From NCBI GenBank assembly GCA_024277815.1, contig JAJRUM010000042.1, positions 1 through 46,949 on the forward strand: a DNA stretch of 46,949 bases. The letters are read 5' to 3'. Below the pieces are notes generated by a model. That model was not told the DNA's origin, ran no database searches, and saw only the letters and a list, made by a program, of their open reading frames with translations. Made by a program: the position numbers and the translations under genes. Shown here piece by piece: positions 1 to 8,441 of the stretch; position 1 is the stretch's first letter, and every line of letters begins with the position of its first letter. The DNA is from Gammaproteobacteria bacterium. GTDB lineage: Bacteria > Pseudomonadota > Gammaproteobacteria > Xanthomonadales > SZUA-36.

Positions 1-90
1 AAACGAAAAACTCTTGCCGAGCAGTGCTTTTTGCATGGTAATTTGATACGCATTCCCTTATTCTCGCTGCCTTTATTGCCGGAATCCAAT

Positions 91-696
91 ATGCCACGTA
101 TTTCTGACCGTTTCAGGGGTTTTTTGCCGGTGGTTATCGATATCGAAACCGGTGGATTCATCGCCAAAACAGACGCAATTCTTGAAATTGCTGCCTGCAT
201 ATTATGCATGGATGATTTTGGCCGCCTGAAAATTGCTGAAACCATCGCCGCACATGTCGAACCCTTCGATGGCGCACGCATCGACCCCCGCTCGCTTGAG
301 TTCACCGGTATTGACCTCGATGACCCGACACGCAACCCCATCAGTGAGAAAGAAGCGCTGAGTAATATTTTTCTGCCCGTCAGGCAGGAATTGCGGGCTA
401 CCGATTGTCAACGTGCCATCCTGGTCGGCCACAATCCGGCATTCGATCTTGGCTTTCTAAATGCCGCCATCGAGCGCATCGACTACAAGCGCAACCCTTT
501 CCACCTGTTCAGTTCATTTGACACAGCCACTCTGGCTGGGCTGGCTTTCGGTCAGACGGTACTGGCACGCGCGGTACAGGCTGCTGCCATCGACTGGGAT
601 GAATCATGTGCCCACTCTGCTGAATATGACACCGTTAAAACGGCCGAATTGTTTTGTGCGATCGTGAACCGTTGGAAGATTTTGACTGGGATGTAG
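91..696 (+). CDS. rnt: Ribonuclease T (3'-5' exoribonuclease, tRNA/rRNA end maturation)
   Basis: RNase T is a DEDDh exonuclease that trims the 3' ends of tRNA and other stable RNAs and turns over tRNA CCA ends; it acts as a cytoplasmic dimer. Counted from the ATG at 91 the protein has 201 residues, close to the usual 205-220. The metal ligands are visible: D17 and E19 in VVIDIETGGF, D119 in GHNPAFDLGF, and H175 with D180 in HSAEYDTVKTAELF. The start begins MPRISDRFRGF, which lines up with the family N-terminus (DRFRGFYPVVID in E. coli). A TTG at 31 would add 20 residues the family lacks, so I rejected it. It converges on the cystathionine gamma-lyase gene with an 86-bp gap showing no clear terminator. 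Identity is nearly certain. Confidence 0.96.
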   Translation: MPRISDRFRGFLPVVIDIETGGFIAKTDAILEIAACILCMDDFGRLKIAETIAAHVEPFDGARIDPRSLEFTGIDLDDPTRNPISEKEALSNIFLPVRQELRATDCQRAILVGHNPAFDLGFLNAAIERIDYKRNPFHLFSSFDTATLAGLAFGQTVLARAVQAAAIDWDESCAHSAEYDTVKTAELFCAIVNRWKILTGM

Positions 697-782
697 AGGG
701 CGTTTTAAAGACTACAATATCCGTTACCGCAAGAACCTCTGGTTAGCACCTTCTGAGACACATCGCTAATACCTGGCCCAGG

Positions 783-1949
783 TCAGCCCGCCAGCACAGC
801 ATCCAACTCAGCAATCAGGTCATCAACGTCCTCAACACCCACCGACAAACGCACCAGTGACTCACTGATACCCAACGCAGCGCGTTTTTCAACCGGTACC
901 GACGCATGGGTCATGATCGCCGGGTGATTGATCAGGCTTTCCACCCCACCAAGGCTCTCCGCCAAAGAAAACAGCTTGCAGCCTTCCAACATCTTCCTGG
1001 CAGCATCAAGGCCGCCCTTCAGGTCGATACTGATAATGCCGCCACCCTGCCCTGACATTTGCCGCATGGCAAGTTCGTGTTGGGGGTGGGAGGATAACCC
1101 GGGGTAAAGTGTTGCAGAAACCGCAGCGTGCTGCTCCAGCCAACGGGCAATCTTCAGGGCATTGTCACAGTGTGCCCGCATCCGCAACGCCAGGGTTTTT
1201 AAGCCTCGCATGGCCAGGAAACTGTCAAACGGACCCTGTATGCCACCGATGGAGTTGAGTAGGTACCAGAGCCTTTCAGCCAGTTCCTCATTGTCACCCA
1301 CGACAGCCACCCCACCCACCATATCCGAATGACCATTGAGAAATTTGGTCGCCGAATGCACAACAATGTCGGCACCCAGTTCCAGCGGTCGCTGCAACAT
1401 CGGTGAAGCAAAGGTGTTATCAACCACCAGCAATGCGCCCTGCTGTTTCGCAATCTCTGCCACCGCCGCTATATCGACAATTCTGAGCATCGGGTTGGTC
1501 GGCGTCTCGACCCAGATCATGCGGGTCTCCGGGCGGATTGCCGCCTGCAATGCCTGTGTGTCCTCAATGGCTGTGAAGCTGAATTTCAGACCGGCCGAAC
1601 GCTCACGCACATTGTGAAACAAGCGGAAACTGCCACCGTACAAGTCATCCATGGCAACCACGTGATCACCCGCATCCAACAGTTCCAGGACCGTCGCTGT
1701 GGCGGCCATCCCGGAGGCAAACGCAAATCCCCGGCTGCCGCTCTCCAGGTCTGCAATACACTGCTCGTAAGCGTCACGAGTAGGGTTGTGGCTGCGTGAA
1801 TACTCCCAGCCCTGGTGGTCTCCCGGACTGCGTTGCACATAGGTCGAGGTTGCGTATATCGGTGTCATAATGGCACCGGTAGCCGGATCAGGTTGCTGGC
1901 CGGCATGGATTGCACGGGTGGCAAGCTTTTGTCTGGTTCGATCATTCAT
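783..1949 (-). CDS. Cystathionine gamma-lyase / gamma-synthase (PLP enzyme)
   Basis: A 388-residue fold-type I PLP enzyme of the Cys/Met metabolism family. The Schiff-base lysine is K202 in [17 protein letters not shown] near residue 80 binds the cofactor phosphate, and [13 protein letters not shown] near 50-62 is the conserved substrate and cofactor loop. The family includes cystathionine gamma-synthase (MetB), gamma-lyase (MccB) and O-acylhomoserine sulfhydrylases, which motifs alone do not separate. The gene lies 17 bp downstream of a cystathionine beta-synthase on the same strand. From that context I infer gamma-lyase: cystathionine made by the neighbour would be cleaved to cysteine, 2-oxobutyrate and ammonia, so the pair runs transsulfuration from methionine to cysteine. 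Length and start (ATG at 1949) are normal. Confidence 0.9.
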   Translation of the reverse strand: MNDRTRQKLATRAIHAGQQPDPATGAIMTPIYATSTYVQRSPGDHQGWEYSRSHNPTRDAYEQCIADLESGSRGFAFASGMAATATVLELLDAGDHVVAMDDLYGGSFRLFHNVRERSAGLKFSFTAIEDTQALQAAIRPETRMIWVETPTNPMLRIVDIAAVAEIAKQQGALLVVDNTFASPMLQRPLELGADIVVHSATKFLNGHSDMVGGVAVVGDNEELAERLWYLLNSIGGIQGPFDSFLAMRGLKTLALRMRAHCDNALKIARWLEQHAAVSATLYPGLSSHPQHELAMRQMSGQGGGIISIDLKGGLDAARKMLEGCKLFSLAESLGGVESLINHPAIMTHASVPVEKRAALGISESLVRLSVGVEDVDDLIAELDAVLAG

Positions 1950-1966
1950 GCAGATAGTTTCCCTGG

Positions 1967-3340
1967 TTAGCGGGCAGCTTTGCGACGCAGATAATTAAGC
2001 AAATCAACGCGGGTTATCAGCCCCAGAAACTGCTCACCATCCTTGACAATGGCAATATGGTCGTTTTGAAAAACCGGCATTAACTCAGCTACCGGCGCAT
2101 GCACATCTACCGAGGCCAGCTCGGTCACCATGGCGGTGCTGACCGGTTGATTGAAATTCTCGTTGGACTGGCCGACCGCCAGCAGCAAATCCGACTCATC
2201 GATAAAGCCAACAATTTTCCGTTCCTGAATAACCGGTAACTGTGAAACGTCGTAGAGTTTCATGCGACTGTAGGCGTTAGCGAGCGGCTCGTCAGGCGCG
2301 ACTGTGATGGTATCGTTCGACTCAAACGGCCGGGCGATAAGATCGCGCAGATCACCATGCTGGGTGGTCTCAATAAAGCCCTGGTCACGCATCCAGAAGT
2401 CGTTATACATTTTCGACAGGTAGCGGTTCCCCGTATCAGCAGCCAGTGTGAGTACTTTTTTGGGCTGGGTTTGTTCGCGGCAGTATCGCAATGCAGCCGC
2501 CAACAATGTTCCGGTCGATGAACCCGCCAGTATGCCCTCTCTGCTGAGCAGCTCCCTGCCGGTTAACATGCTTTCCTTGTCGCTGATTGAATAGGCTTTG
2601 GTAACCCGCGTGAAATCACTGATGGTGGGTAAGAAATCCTCGCCAATACCCTCAACCAGCCAGCTTGAACTCTTGTCAGACAGCACACCATCGTTGATAT
2701 ACTCAGCCAGGATTGAACCCTTCGGATCCGCCAGAATGAGCTCGAGATCAGGCGCAACCTTCGCGAAGTAGTGTGACAGGCCGGTGACCGTGCCGCTGGA
2801 ACCGACACCCAGCACAATGGCATCAAGATCCTGGTCCATCTGTTGCCATATTTCCGGGCCAGTGACCTCTTCATGGGCGTTTGGGTTGGAAGGGTTGCCA
2901 AACTGATTGATGAAGAATGCTCCCTCGATTTCATTGGCAAGGGTTTGGGCCAGATCCTGGTAATAAGCGGGGTGACCCTTGGCAACATCTGATCGCGTTA
3001 ACACGACCTCTGCACCCATGGCCTTCAGGTTGGAAATCTTCTCACGGCTCATCTTGTCCGGAATGACCAGCACCAACCGATAGCCTTTTTGTGCCGCAAC
3101 CAATGCCAGCCCAAGGCCGGTATTCCCGGCCGTTCCTTCGACCACTGTCGCGCCAGGCCGGAGCAAGCCGGACTGCTCTGCGTCTTCGATCATTTTCAAG
3201 CCGATCCTGTCCTTGACAGAACCTCCGGGGTTTTGGCTTTCCAGCTTGATGTACAGCGTGCAAGGGCCGGTGTCCAGGTGGTTGATACGGACGATGGGAG
3301 TATTCCCGATCAGGTCGAGAACAGAGTCAAAAGTTGGCAT
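1967..3340 (-). CDS. Cystathionine beta-synthase with C-terminal CBS domain pair
   Basis: A fold-type II PLP enzyme of 457 residues condensing serine (or O-acetylserine) with homocysteine. Residues 1-330 are the catalytic core: K43 in PGGSVKDR carries PLP, AGNTG at 71-75 contacts the substrate carboxylate, and VGSSGTVTG binds the PLP phosphate. Residues about 335-455 hold two CBS motifs (a Bateman module), starting at ARPFESNDTITVAPDEPL and at PVSTAMVTELASVDVH and ending in LITRVDLLNYLRRK. The human enzyme's N-terminal heme region is absent. The Bateman module separates it from cysteine synthase CysK/CysM, which has none. In human CBS this module binds S-adenosylmethionine; whether it does so here cannot be told. 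It is the first gene of a two-gene unit with the lyase. Confidence 0.92.
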   Translation of the reverse strand: MPTFDSVLDLIGNTPIVRINHLDTGPCTLYIKLESQNPGGSVKDRIGLKMIEDAEQSGLLRPGATVVEGTAGNTGLGLALVAAQKGYRLVLVIPDKMSREKISNLKAMGAEVVLTRSDVAKGHPAYYQDLAQTLANEIEGAFFINQFGNPSNPNAHEEVTGPEIWQQMDQDLDAIVLGVGSSGTVTGLSHYFAKVAPDLELILADPKGSILAEYINDGVLSDKSSSWLVEGIGEDFLPTISDFTRVTKAYSISDKESMLTGRELLSREGILAGSSTGTLLAAALRYCREQTQPKKVLTLAADTGNRYLSKMYNDFWMRDQGFIETTQHGDLRDLIARPFESNDTITVAPDEPLANAYSRMKLYDVSQLPVIQERKIVGFIDESDLLLAVGQSNENFNQPVSTAMVTELASVDVHAPVAELMPVFQNDHIAIVKDGEQFLGLITRVDLLNYLRRKAAR

Positions 3341-3357
3341 GAAGAAATAGCTCCAGG

Positions 3358-3388
3358 TAAAAAAACGGCCGGGTTAGTTCCCGGCCGT
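3358..3388 (-). terminator. Rho-independent terminator of the YdcH-like gene
   Basis: A perfect 9-bp stem (ACGGCCGGG at 3365-3373 with CCCGGCCGT at 3380-3388) and a 6-nt loop. On the minus strand it is followed at once by a run of seven T. It lies 26 bp beyond the stop codon of the small gene at 3414-3629 and 18 bp before the start of cystathionine beta-synthase, so it separates those two transcription units. Confidence 0.88.
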
Positions 3389-3413
3389 ACTGTATTTCAT
3401 TTTGACAAATTTT

Positions 3414-3629
3414 TCAGGCTGAAGTTGTATCCATAAGATTCGCCAGCTTGTCTTTCGCCCACAGCTTTTCTTTTTTTAGTTGGTTCAATGCAAGATCATC
3501 CATCGGGGCGGTGCCAAGCTCTGCCTCGGTAACGCGCTTGTCCAGTTCCTGATGGCGATTGTAAATCCGGCGAAAATCTTCGCTTTCTTTCATCATTGAT
3601 TCCATTTTATCCTGACGGTGTTCGAACAT
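3414..3629 (-). CDS. Small YdcH/DUF465-family protein
   Basis: A 71-residue, highly charged, probably helical protein (MFEHRQDKMESMMKES onward) with the DUF465/YdcH signature: a central RIYNRHQELDKRV segment and LNQLKKEKLWAKDKL near the end. Proteins of this family are short antiparallel helical hairpins of unknown cellular role. I chose the ATG at 3629 because AGGAG lies 6-7 bp upstream (3636-3641 on the plus strand reads ACTCCT); a longer reading from 3695 begins with a sequence that does not look like the family. It stands alone, with its own terminator downstream and about 410 bp before the next gene upstream. Confidence 0.8.
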   Translation of the reverse strand: MFEHRQDKMESMMKESEDFRRIYNRHQELDKRVTEAELGTAPMDDLALNQLKKEKLWAKDKLANLMDTTSA

Positions 3630-4042
3630 AGCTTTACTCCTGTGCGGTATGGGCCTCACGCAGCACGTGGTCAACGGCAAGCCGTCCACGCACAACAGAC
3701 CCTGATGAAGAGTTAGGTAAAGAGAAATAACGGGTTGGTAAAATAAAGGGCAGGTAGCAAAAAATATCCAGAGTGTACAGCGACAGGCTTGAGGCCTTCA
3801 CTGCCACTAGTCGTAAACTCCTGCTGAAAATCTGAAAATAACCATAGCGATGACCTTACATTAGCGCAAAGTCAGTTTCCTGGCAAGTCACAGATTCAAT
3901 CTCGGTAATCCTATACGCGAACATTTATTCGTGTTTACATTTTCTAATATAATGAGGTAAAAACCTAAGGCGCTAATTATGTTATGTACCTATCAGTAGG
4001 TTAAATAAAGATTTAACACAGGTGCCTTAAAGTATTTTCTGC
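3630..4042. other. Intergenic region with AT-rich structured 3' segment
   Basis: About 410 bp without a credible gene. The half near 3900-4030 is AT-rich. Nested inverted repeats lie at 3966-4029: TAAGGC (3966-3971) can pair with GCCTTA (4024-4029), enclosing ACCTA/TAGGT (3988-3992, 3997-4001) and GTTAAAT/ATTTAAC (4000-4006, 4011-4017). Read on the minus strand, downstream of the OmpA-like gene, the whole structure is followed within a few bases by TTTTT. It may be the 3' end of that transcript. The half nearer 3630 should hold the promoter of the YdcH-like gene, but I found no convincing -35/-10 pair. Confidence 0.5.
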
Positions 4043-5029
4043 CTAGTTATCCAGCAGAATCACATCTACACGGCGATTTCGCGCCCGGCCGGCATCATCG
4101 TCGTTACTGGCGATCGGAAAATCTTCGCCCATCCCTGCCGACGTAATCCGGTCAGCAGAAACACCCAGATCAATAAGGGCCTGGCGCACGGCGTCGGCAC
4201 GATGTTGCGACAACTCCATATTGGTTTCCGCATCGCCACTGGCATCAGTGTGGCCTTCTACCCTTATCTTTTTCTCAGGCTCGGTTTGCAACAAGTCGAC
4301 AACCTCTTCAAGACTCGACCGCGCGCCTTCAACCAGTGAGGTCTGACCGGATGCAAACAACACATCGCCCAGCGTCACAACCACACCACTCTCAGTCTGC
4401 CTCAACTGGAGGTTCTCCAACTGGCGTGTCAACGAGTTAATCTGCTCACTGGCAAGTTCTGCTTCTCGCCGTGCGTACTCTACCTCCGAAGCACGTGACT
4501 CTGCCAGGCGACGGGCCTGCTGTGCCTCCTCGGAAGCCAATTCTGCAGCACGTGCTGACTCGGCTTCTTTTCGCAACGCCCGCTCTTTCTCTTCTCGGGC
4601 GCGCTGTGCGTCCTCAGACGTTGTAGCTACTAACAGACGGGCCTGATCGGCTTCTTTTCTGGCATGGTCTGCTTCAAGTTGGCTTGCCCTGATCAACATG
4701 AAACTGTGACGATCCTCCAGTTCATTGCGGGCCTGTTCGTTTTGTTCCCGTTCTGCCATCGCCTTGGCGATCTGGATGCGCCGGTCAGCCATATAAACCA
4801 GGTGGAAGCGATAGTTTTCATTGCCAGTAGCCATTTCAGCCACACGCAGTGCCCGCTCGGCCTCGCCAAGCGCCAGCGGGGCATAGCCCGCAAGTTCGGT
4901 GTTTGATTTCAGCGTGTCCAGGTCATCCCGAACGCGCTCCAGCGCAAGATCCTTCTTCGGGGTGACTGAACAGGCAGCCGGTAAGACCACAATGAGTAGC
5001 AACAAAATTTGTTTCAGTGAGCGTTTCAT
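4043..5029 (-). CDS. OmpA-family peptidoglycan-associated lipoprotein with long coiled coil
   Basis: A 328-residue outer-membrane lipoprotein. The signal peptide ends in the lipobox LPAAC (Cys20 lipidated). Residues about 95-210 are a charged Glu/Arg/Ala coiled coil with repeated REAE/RLAES/KERALRKEAESARAAE patterns. Residues about 215-328 form the OmpA C-terminal domain: GDVLFASGQTSL, VEGHTDASGD (Asp for the diaminopimelate contact), LSQHRADAVRQAL, GMGEDFPIASN and the final RARNRRVDVIL. This domain binds peptidoglycan. The ATG overlaps the stop of the upstream DUF4398-like lipoprotein by 4 bp (ATGA), so the two are translationally coupled and probably work together at the envelope. Its partner has the same domain as this protein's N-terminal half, pointing to a DUF4398-OmpA module of unknown detail. 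Confidence 0.9.
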   Translation of the reverse strand: MKRSLKQILLLLIVVLPAACSVTPKKDLALERVRDDLDTLKSNTELAGYAPLALGEAERALRVAEMATGNENYRFHLVYMADRRIQIAKAMAEREQNEQARNELEDRHSFMLIRASQLEADHARKEADQARLLVATTSEDAQRAREEKERALRKEAESARAAELASEEAQQARRLAESRASEVEYARREAELASEQINSLTRQLENLQLRQTESGVVVTLGDVLFASGQTSLVEGARSSLEEVVDLLQTEPEKKIRVEGHTDASGDAETNMELSQHRADAVRQALIDLGVSADRITSAGMGEDFPIASNDDDAGRARNRRVDVILLDN

Positions 5030-5391
5030 TCGAACTCGTCTCCAAACGTTTCGCGCATCTTGCCGGCAAGTTCTTCATTGCTTTTGCGCAGTTCATTGAC
5101 TCGCCTTCGTGACTTGGCCGCCCGTGATTTTTCAATGGCCAGCTCTGAATTGATTTCTGACTGCTCAACCAGGTACAAGGCAACTTCATACTGCTGCTTG
5201 TCCATGCCCTCCTGAGCACTTGCAAGTTTTTCGCGGGCAAAGCGCATTTCCACCGGGGCAAACTCATCCCCTCCCACCGATTCAGCCGCCGCAATGGCTG
5301 CTTCTGCTGACACAAACGCATCCGGACCGGGACGTGCTGTCGTACATGCAGTCAGTGCCAATAATACTAACGCTAATAAAATGGATTTCAT
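5026..5391 (-). CDS. DUF4398-like small lipoprotein
   Basis: A 121-residue lipoprotein. The signal peptide MKSILLALVLLALTAC ends in a lipobox with Cys16 as acceptor. The mature part is mostly helical and rich in Ala/Glu/Lys (AIAAAESVGGDEFAPVEMRFAREKLASAQEGM), typical of the DUF4398 domain often found with or fused to OmpA domains. It overlaps the downstream OmpA-like gene by 4 bp. No enzymatic motif is seen. A 15-bp dyad (5413-5427) lies 22-36 bp before the start and may be a regulatory or RNA element. Confidence 0.82.
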   Translation of the reverse strand: MKSILLALVLLALTACTTARPGPDAFVSAEAAIAAAESVGGDEFAPVEMRFAREKLASAQEGMDKQQYEVALYLVEQSEINSELAIEKSRAAKSRRRVNELRKSNEELAGKMRETFGDEFE

Positions 5392-5412
5392 GAATTGATT
5401 ACCTGGATCCTT

Positions 5413-5427
5413 ATACTTGGTAAGTAT
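5413..5427 (-). promoter_or_regulatory. Perfect dyad upstream of the DUF4398/OmpA pair
   Basis: ATACTT-GGT-AAGTAT: two 6-bp arms around a 3-bp centre, 22-36 bp before the start of the DUF4398-like gene and about 36 bp after the stop of maleylacetoacetate isomerase. It could be a small operator or a short mRNA hairpin in the 5' leader. No matching promoter hexamers stand out, so function is unproven. Confidence 0.35.
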
Positions 5428-5463
5428 GACTGAACAGCGGGCAAGGTTGAACTGTTGTTTGAA

Positions 5464-6147
5464 TCAAACATTAGCTGCATCTGCCTGTTGCTCCGGGGTA
5501 GCTGCGATAAACGCTGGCAATGCCCGGCATGCTGCGGTTAAACGTTGTATCTCCGGGAACGAAGAAAGATCTACGCCAAAGCGGTCCGCATTATAGACCT
5601 GCGGCAGCAGGAAGCATTCAAACAATCCCGCCTGGCCTGCCAGAAAAACCTGAGGCTCGCCGGCGTACTCCAGCAGTTGTTGCTCGATAGCGGTGAACCC
5701 CTCAATCATCCAGTGCGACATCCACGTCAGCGGGTCAACAACATCACCATACTGCTGGCTCAGGTACTTTGTTACCCGAAGATTATTCAGAGGGTGTACG
5801 TCACACGCAACCTGTAATGCCATAGAGCGGCAACGGGCGCGCTCCAAAGGCTCCGCAGGCAATAGCGGATACTGCTCGAAGCAGTCATCGAGGTATTCAC
5901 AAATGGCCATCGACTGGCTTATGGCCTGGCCATTATGCACCAGCACCGGCACCAGGCCCTGAGGGTTGAGTGCACGAAATTTATCGCTGTGCTGCTCGCC
6001 ACCCTGCCTTACCAGGTGTACCGGCTTCATCTGGTAGCTGAGGCCTTTCAGGTTCAACGCAATGCGCACGCGATAAGCCGCCGAACTCCGCCAGTAGCTG
6101 TAGAGCGTCAGTTGATCAGCGCCGATGGGAATTTCACTCACTGTCAT
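5464..6147 (-). CDS. maiA: Maleylacetoacetate isomerase (zeta-class glutathione transferase)
   Basis: The glutathione-dependent cis-trans isomerase turning 4-maleylacetoacetate into 4-fumarylacetoacetate in tyrosine/phenylalanine breakdown. From the ATG at 6147 it has 227 residues, normal for the zeta class. The N-terminal thioredoxin-like domain has the signature SSAAYRVRIALNLKGL (Ser and Arg for glutathione activation), NPQGLVPVL (cis-Pro) and QSMAICEYLDD. The helical domain has HPLNNLRVTKYL and LLPQVYNADRFGVDL. The start codon overlaps the end of the upstream fumarylacetoacetase gene by 14 bp, so both are co-translated and act in successive steps. Longer readings upstream run inside the neighbour and lack family sequence. 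Homogentisate dioxygenase, the preceding enzyme, is not in the window. Confidence 0.92.
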   Translation of the reverse strand: MTVSEIPIGADQLTLYSYWRSSAAYRVRIALNLKGLSYQMKPVHLVRQGGEQHSDKFRALNPQGLVPVLVHNGQAISQSMAICEYLDDCFEQYPLLPAEPLERARCRSMALQVACDVHPLNNLRVTKYLSQQYGDVVDPLTWMSHWMIEGFTAIEQQLLEYAGEPQVFLAGQAGLFECFLLPQVYNADRFGVDLSSFPEIQRLTAACRALPAFIAATPEQQADAANV

Positions 6148-7123
6148 AGCGTATGATTTCTTGCTCAATCGCACCGAAGATTGACTCACCCTGCGGGTCA
6201 AACATTTCGATACGTATGGTGTCCCCAAAACTCATAAATGGCGTGGATGGCTTGCCATCGGCAATGATTTCCAACATGCGAATTTCAGCCAGACAGGACG
6301 CACCGAGACGGGTATCCTGATTCGCGATTGTTCCGGAACCCACAATGGTCCCGGCAGCCAATGGCCGGGTTTTCGCTGCATGCGCAACCAACTGAGCGAA
6401 ATTGAACTGCATATCCTCACCCGCTTCAGGCCGTCCAAAGAACTCGCCATTGAGTGTGCTGTGCAGCGGCAGGGACAGTTTATTGTCCTGCCACGCATCG
6501 CCAAGCTCATCCGGCGTGACCATTACCGGCGAAAGCGCCGAGCGGGGTTTGGACTGGAGGAAGCCAAATCCTTTGGCCAGCTCACCCGGGATCAGGTTGC
6601 GCAGGCTGACATCATTGATCAGGCCGATCAGCTGAATATGGCGCCCGGCTTGCTCCGGCGTAATCGCCATTGCAACGTCATCGGTGATTACTATTATTTC
6701 GGATTCGAAATCAATACCGTATTCTTCACTGGGTACCCGCACCGGGTCACGTGGACCGAGAAACCCGGCAGATGTCGCCTGGTACATCAATGGGTCAACG
6801 TAAAAAGACTCCGGCACCTCAGCTCCGCGGGCACGGCGAACCCGTTCAACATGCGGCAGATAAGCACTGCCGTCCAGGAACTCGTATGCGCGGGGCAACG
6901 GTGCGGCCAGCGCCTTGACATCAAGCGCACTGACTGCACTGCATGTACCCTGGTTCAGTTCCGTATACAGGGCATTCAGCCTGGGCGCTGCTTGTTGCCA
7001 GTCATCGAGGGCGGCCTGTAAAGTCGGTGCGATATCAGCGGCGGAAACATAGTTCGCGAGATCGCGACTGACTACGATCAGGCTGCCATCCCGGCCACCT
7101 GCTTTCAGAGATGCGAGTTTCAT
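6134..7123 (-). CDS. Fumarylacetoacetase (FAH family, short bacterial type)
   Basis: A 329-residue hydrolase predicted to split 4-fumarylacetoacetate into fumarate and acetoacetate, the last step of tyrosine catabolism. The FAH fold is shown by EYGIDFESEIIVI (metal-binding acidic residues), LINDVSLRNLIPGE, GFGFLQSKPRSALSP and the late motif VGSGTIANQDTRLG. The N-terminal half carries the domain with EFLDGSAYLPHVERVRRARG. About 330 residues matches the form found next to maiA in Shewanella- and Vibrio-like bacteria, rather than the 420-residue animal type. The gene overlaps maiA, which supports the substrate. A related FAH-fold enzyme on another acylpyruvate cannot be excluded by motif alone. 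Confidence 0.88.
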   Translation of the reverse strand: MKLASLKAGGRDGSLIVVSRDLANYVSAADIAPTLQAALDDWQQAAPRLNALYTELNQGTCSAVSALDVKALAAPLPRAYEFLDGSAYLPHVERVRRARGAEVPESFYVDPLMYQATSAGFLGPRDPVRVPSEEYGIDFESEIIVITDDVAMAITPEQAGRHIQLIGLINDVSLRNLIPGELAKGFGFLQSKPRSALSPVMVTPDELGDAWQDNKLSLPLHSTLNGEFFGRPEAGEDMQFNFAQLVAHAAKTRPLAAGTIVGSGTIANQDTRLGASCLAEIRMLEIIADGKPSTPFMSFGDTIRIEMFDPQGESIFGAIEQEIIRYDSE

Positions 7124-7292
7124 ACTTCCAGATTACTCCAAACATGTTCTTGAGCCAGCCAGGAATGGCGGGCATTTTCAGATACTTATTGTAAGGGATT
7201 TAATGCAGTCCGGGGCCGTGTATTTCAAGGCCTGACCAGTGTTTGAAGAATTATTTCCCACCCCCGGCAAAGCAACTTCACACACCAGGGAA

Positions 7293-7326
7293 GTGCGCAC
7301 ATCACAGGCGTGCTTCAAAGTATAAT
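7293..7326 (+). promoter_or_regulatory. Candidate promoter of the 2-oxoacid dehydrogenase operon
   Basis: An exact TATAAT at 7321-7326 lies 41 bp before the ATG of the E1 alpha gene. The -35 position is weak. A GTGCGCAC palindrome at 7293-7300 sits where an operator or activator site could overlap the -35. The 244-bp divergent gap (7124-7367) also must hold the promoter of the fumarylacetoacetase gene, for which I see no clear hexamers. Confidence 0.45.
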
Positions 7327-7367
7327 AAGCTGCTTACCTTGTGCTGCTTTCCGTTGAGGGTTTCTCC

Positions 7368-8441
7368 ATGCCGGCAACCATTGCCTCATTCAAAATTGAT
7401 TTTTATCAGTTTCTCGCTGCGGATGGCCGCTTGATATCTGACGATGTACCGCCCCTGGCAACTGACTGGGAAGAACTTCAGTCGCTCTATCGCCTGATGG
7501 TAACAACCCGCATATTTGACAAGAAAGCAGTGGCTCTGCAACGCACCGGGAAAATGGGCACCTATGCCTCAAGCCTTGGGCATGAAGCTGCCCATATTGC
7601 CATGGGCAGCGCCATGCGCCCCGAAGATTGCTACGCACCCACCTATCGTGAGCATGGTGCGCAACTCTGCCGTGGCGTCACAATGCCGGAGATACTCAGA
7701 TACTGGGGCGGCGATGAACACGGCTGTGATTTTTCCGGTCCAAGACATGACTTTTCCTGGTGCATTCCCATCGCCACACAATGTCTGCATGCAGCAGGCG
7801 CAGCACTGGCTTTCAAGTTGCGTGGGGAACAACGGGTGGCTGTCGTCCAGGTAGGCGATGGTGGCAGTTCCAAAGGGGACTTCCTTGAGGCGATTAACGC
7901 TGCCAGCGCGTTTCAACTGCCACTGGTGCTGGTCATCATCAACAACCAGTGGGCAATTTCAGTACCTCGCAGCAAGCAGAATTCAGCCACAACGCTGGCC
8001 CAAAAGGGCATCGCTGGCGGACTGCCATCCATTCAGGTTGACGGCAACGATATCATCGCCTGTCGCTGGGCGATGGAAACAGCCATTGAAAAAGCCCGCA
8101 CGGGTGGCGGGGCAACCGTCATCGAAATGCTTACCTACCGATTAACTGACCATACCACTGCAGACGATGCCCGCCGTTACCGGGATGAGCAGGAAGTTAA
8201 AAACGCCTGGCAGACAGAGCCGGTGAAACGCTTGCGCAACTACCTGCAGGCTGAGGGCGTATGGAATGACAAAAAGGAACTCGCGTTGCTGGAACAGGCG
8301 GGTGTTGAAGTGGCACAAGCGGTCGAGGAATACCTGTCCATGCCCGACCCGGATGTCGCAGGCATGTTTGATTATATGTTCGAAAATACACCCGCAGAAC
8401 TCGAGGCCCAGCGCACCCAGGCGCTGAAGGAGTGCAACTGA
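7368..8441 (+). CDS. 2-oxoacid dehydrogenase E1 component, alpha subunit
   Basis: The thiamine-diphosphate subunit of a heterotetrameric E1 that decarboxylates a 2-oxoacid and acylates the lipoyl arm of E2. The 357-residue protein has the TPP motif from GDG (163-165) in VGDGGSSKGDFLEA to NN (192-193) in VIINNQWAIS, plus the phosphorylation-loop-like YRLTDHTTADDARRYR. The ATG at 7368 is preceded by GAGGG with a 7-bp gap; a GTG at 7341 has no such site. The family covers pyruvate and branched-chain 2-oxoacid dehydrogenases, and motifs do not settle which. The neighbouring tyrosine-degradation genes make an amino-acid-derived branched-chain oxoacid plausible, but this is inference. The stop overlaps the start of the beta subunit (TGATG). 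Confidence 0.87.
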   Translation: MPATIASFKIDFYQFLAADGRLISDDVPPLATDWEELQSLYRLMVTTRIFDKKAVALQRTGKMGTYASSLGHEAAHIAMGSAMRPEDCYAPTYREHGAQLCRGVTMPEILRYWGGDEHGCDFSGPRHDFSWCIPIATQCLHAAGAALAFKLRGEQRVAVVQVGDGGSSKGDFLEAINAASAFQLPLVLVIINNQWAISVPRSKQNSATTLAQKGIAGGLPSIQVDGNDIIACRWAMETAIEKARTGGGATVIEMLTYRLTDHTTADDARRYRDEQEVKNAWQTEPVKRLRNYLQAEGVWNDKKELALLEQAGVEVAQAVEEYLSMPDPDVAGMFDYMFENTPAELEAQRTQALKECN

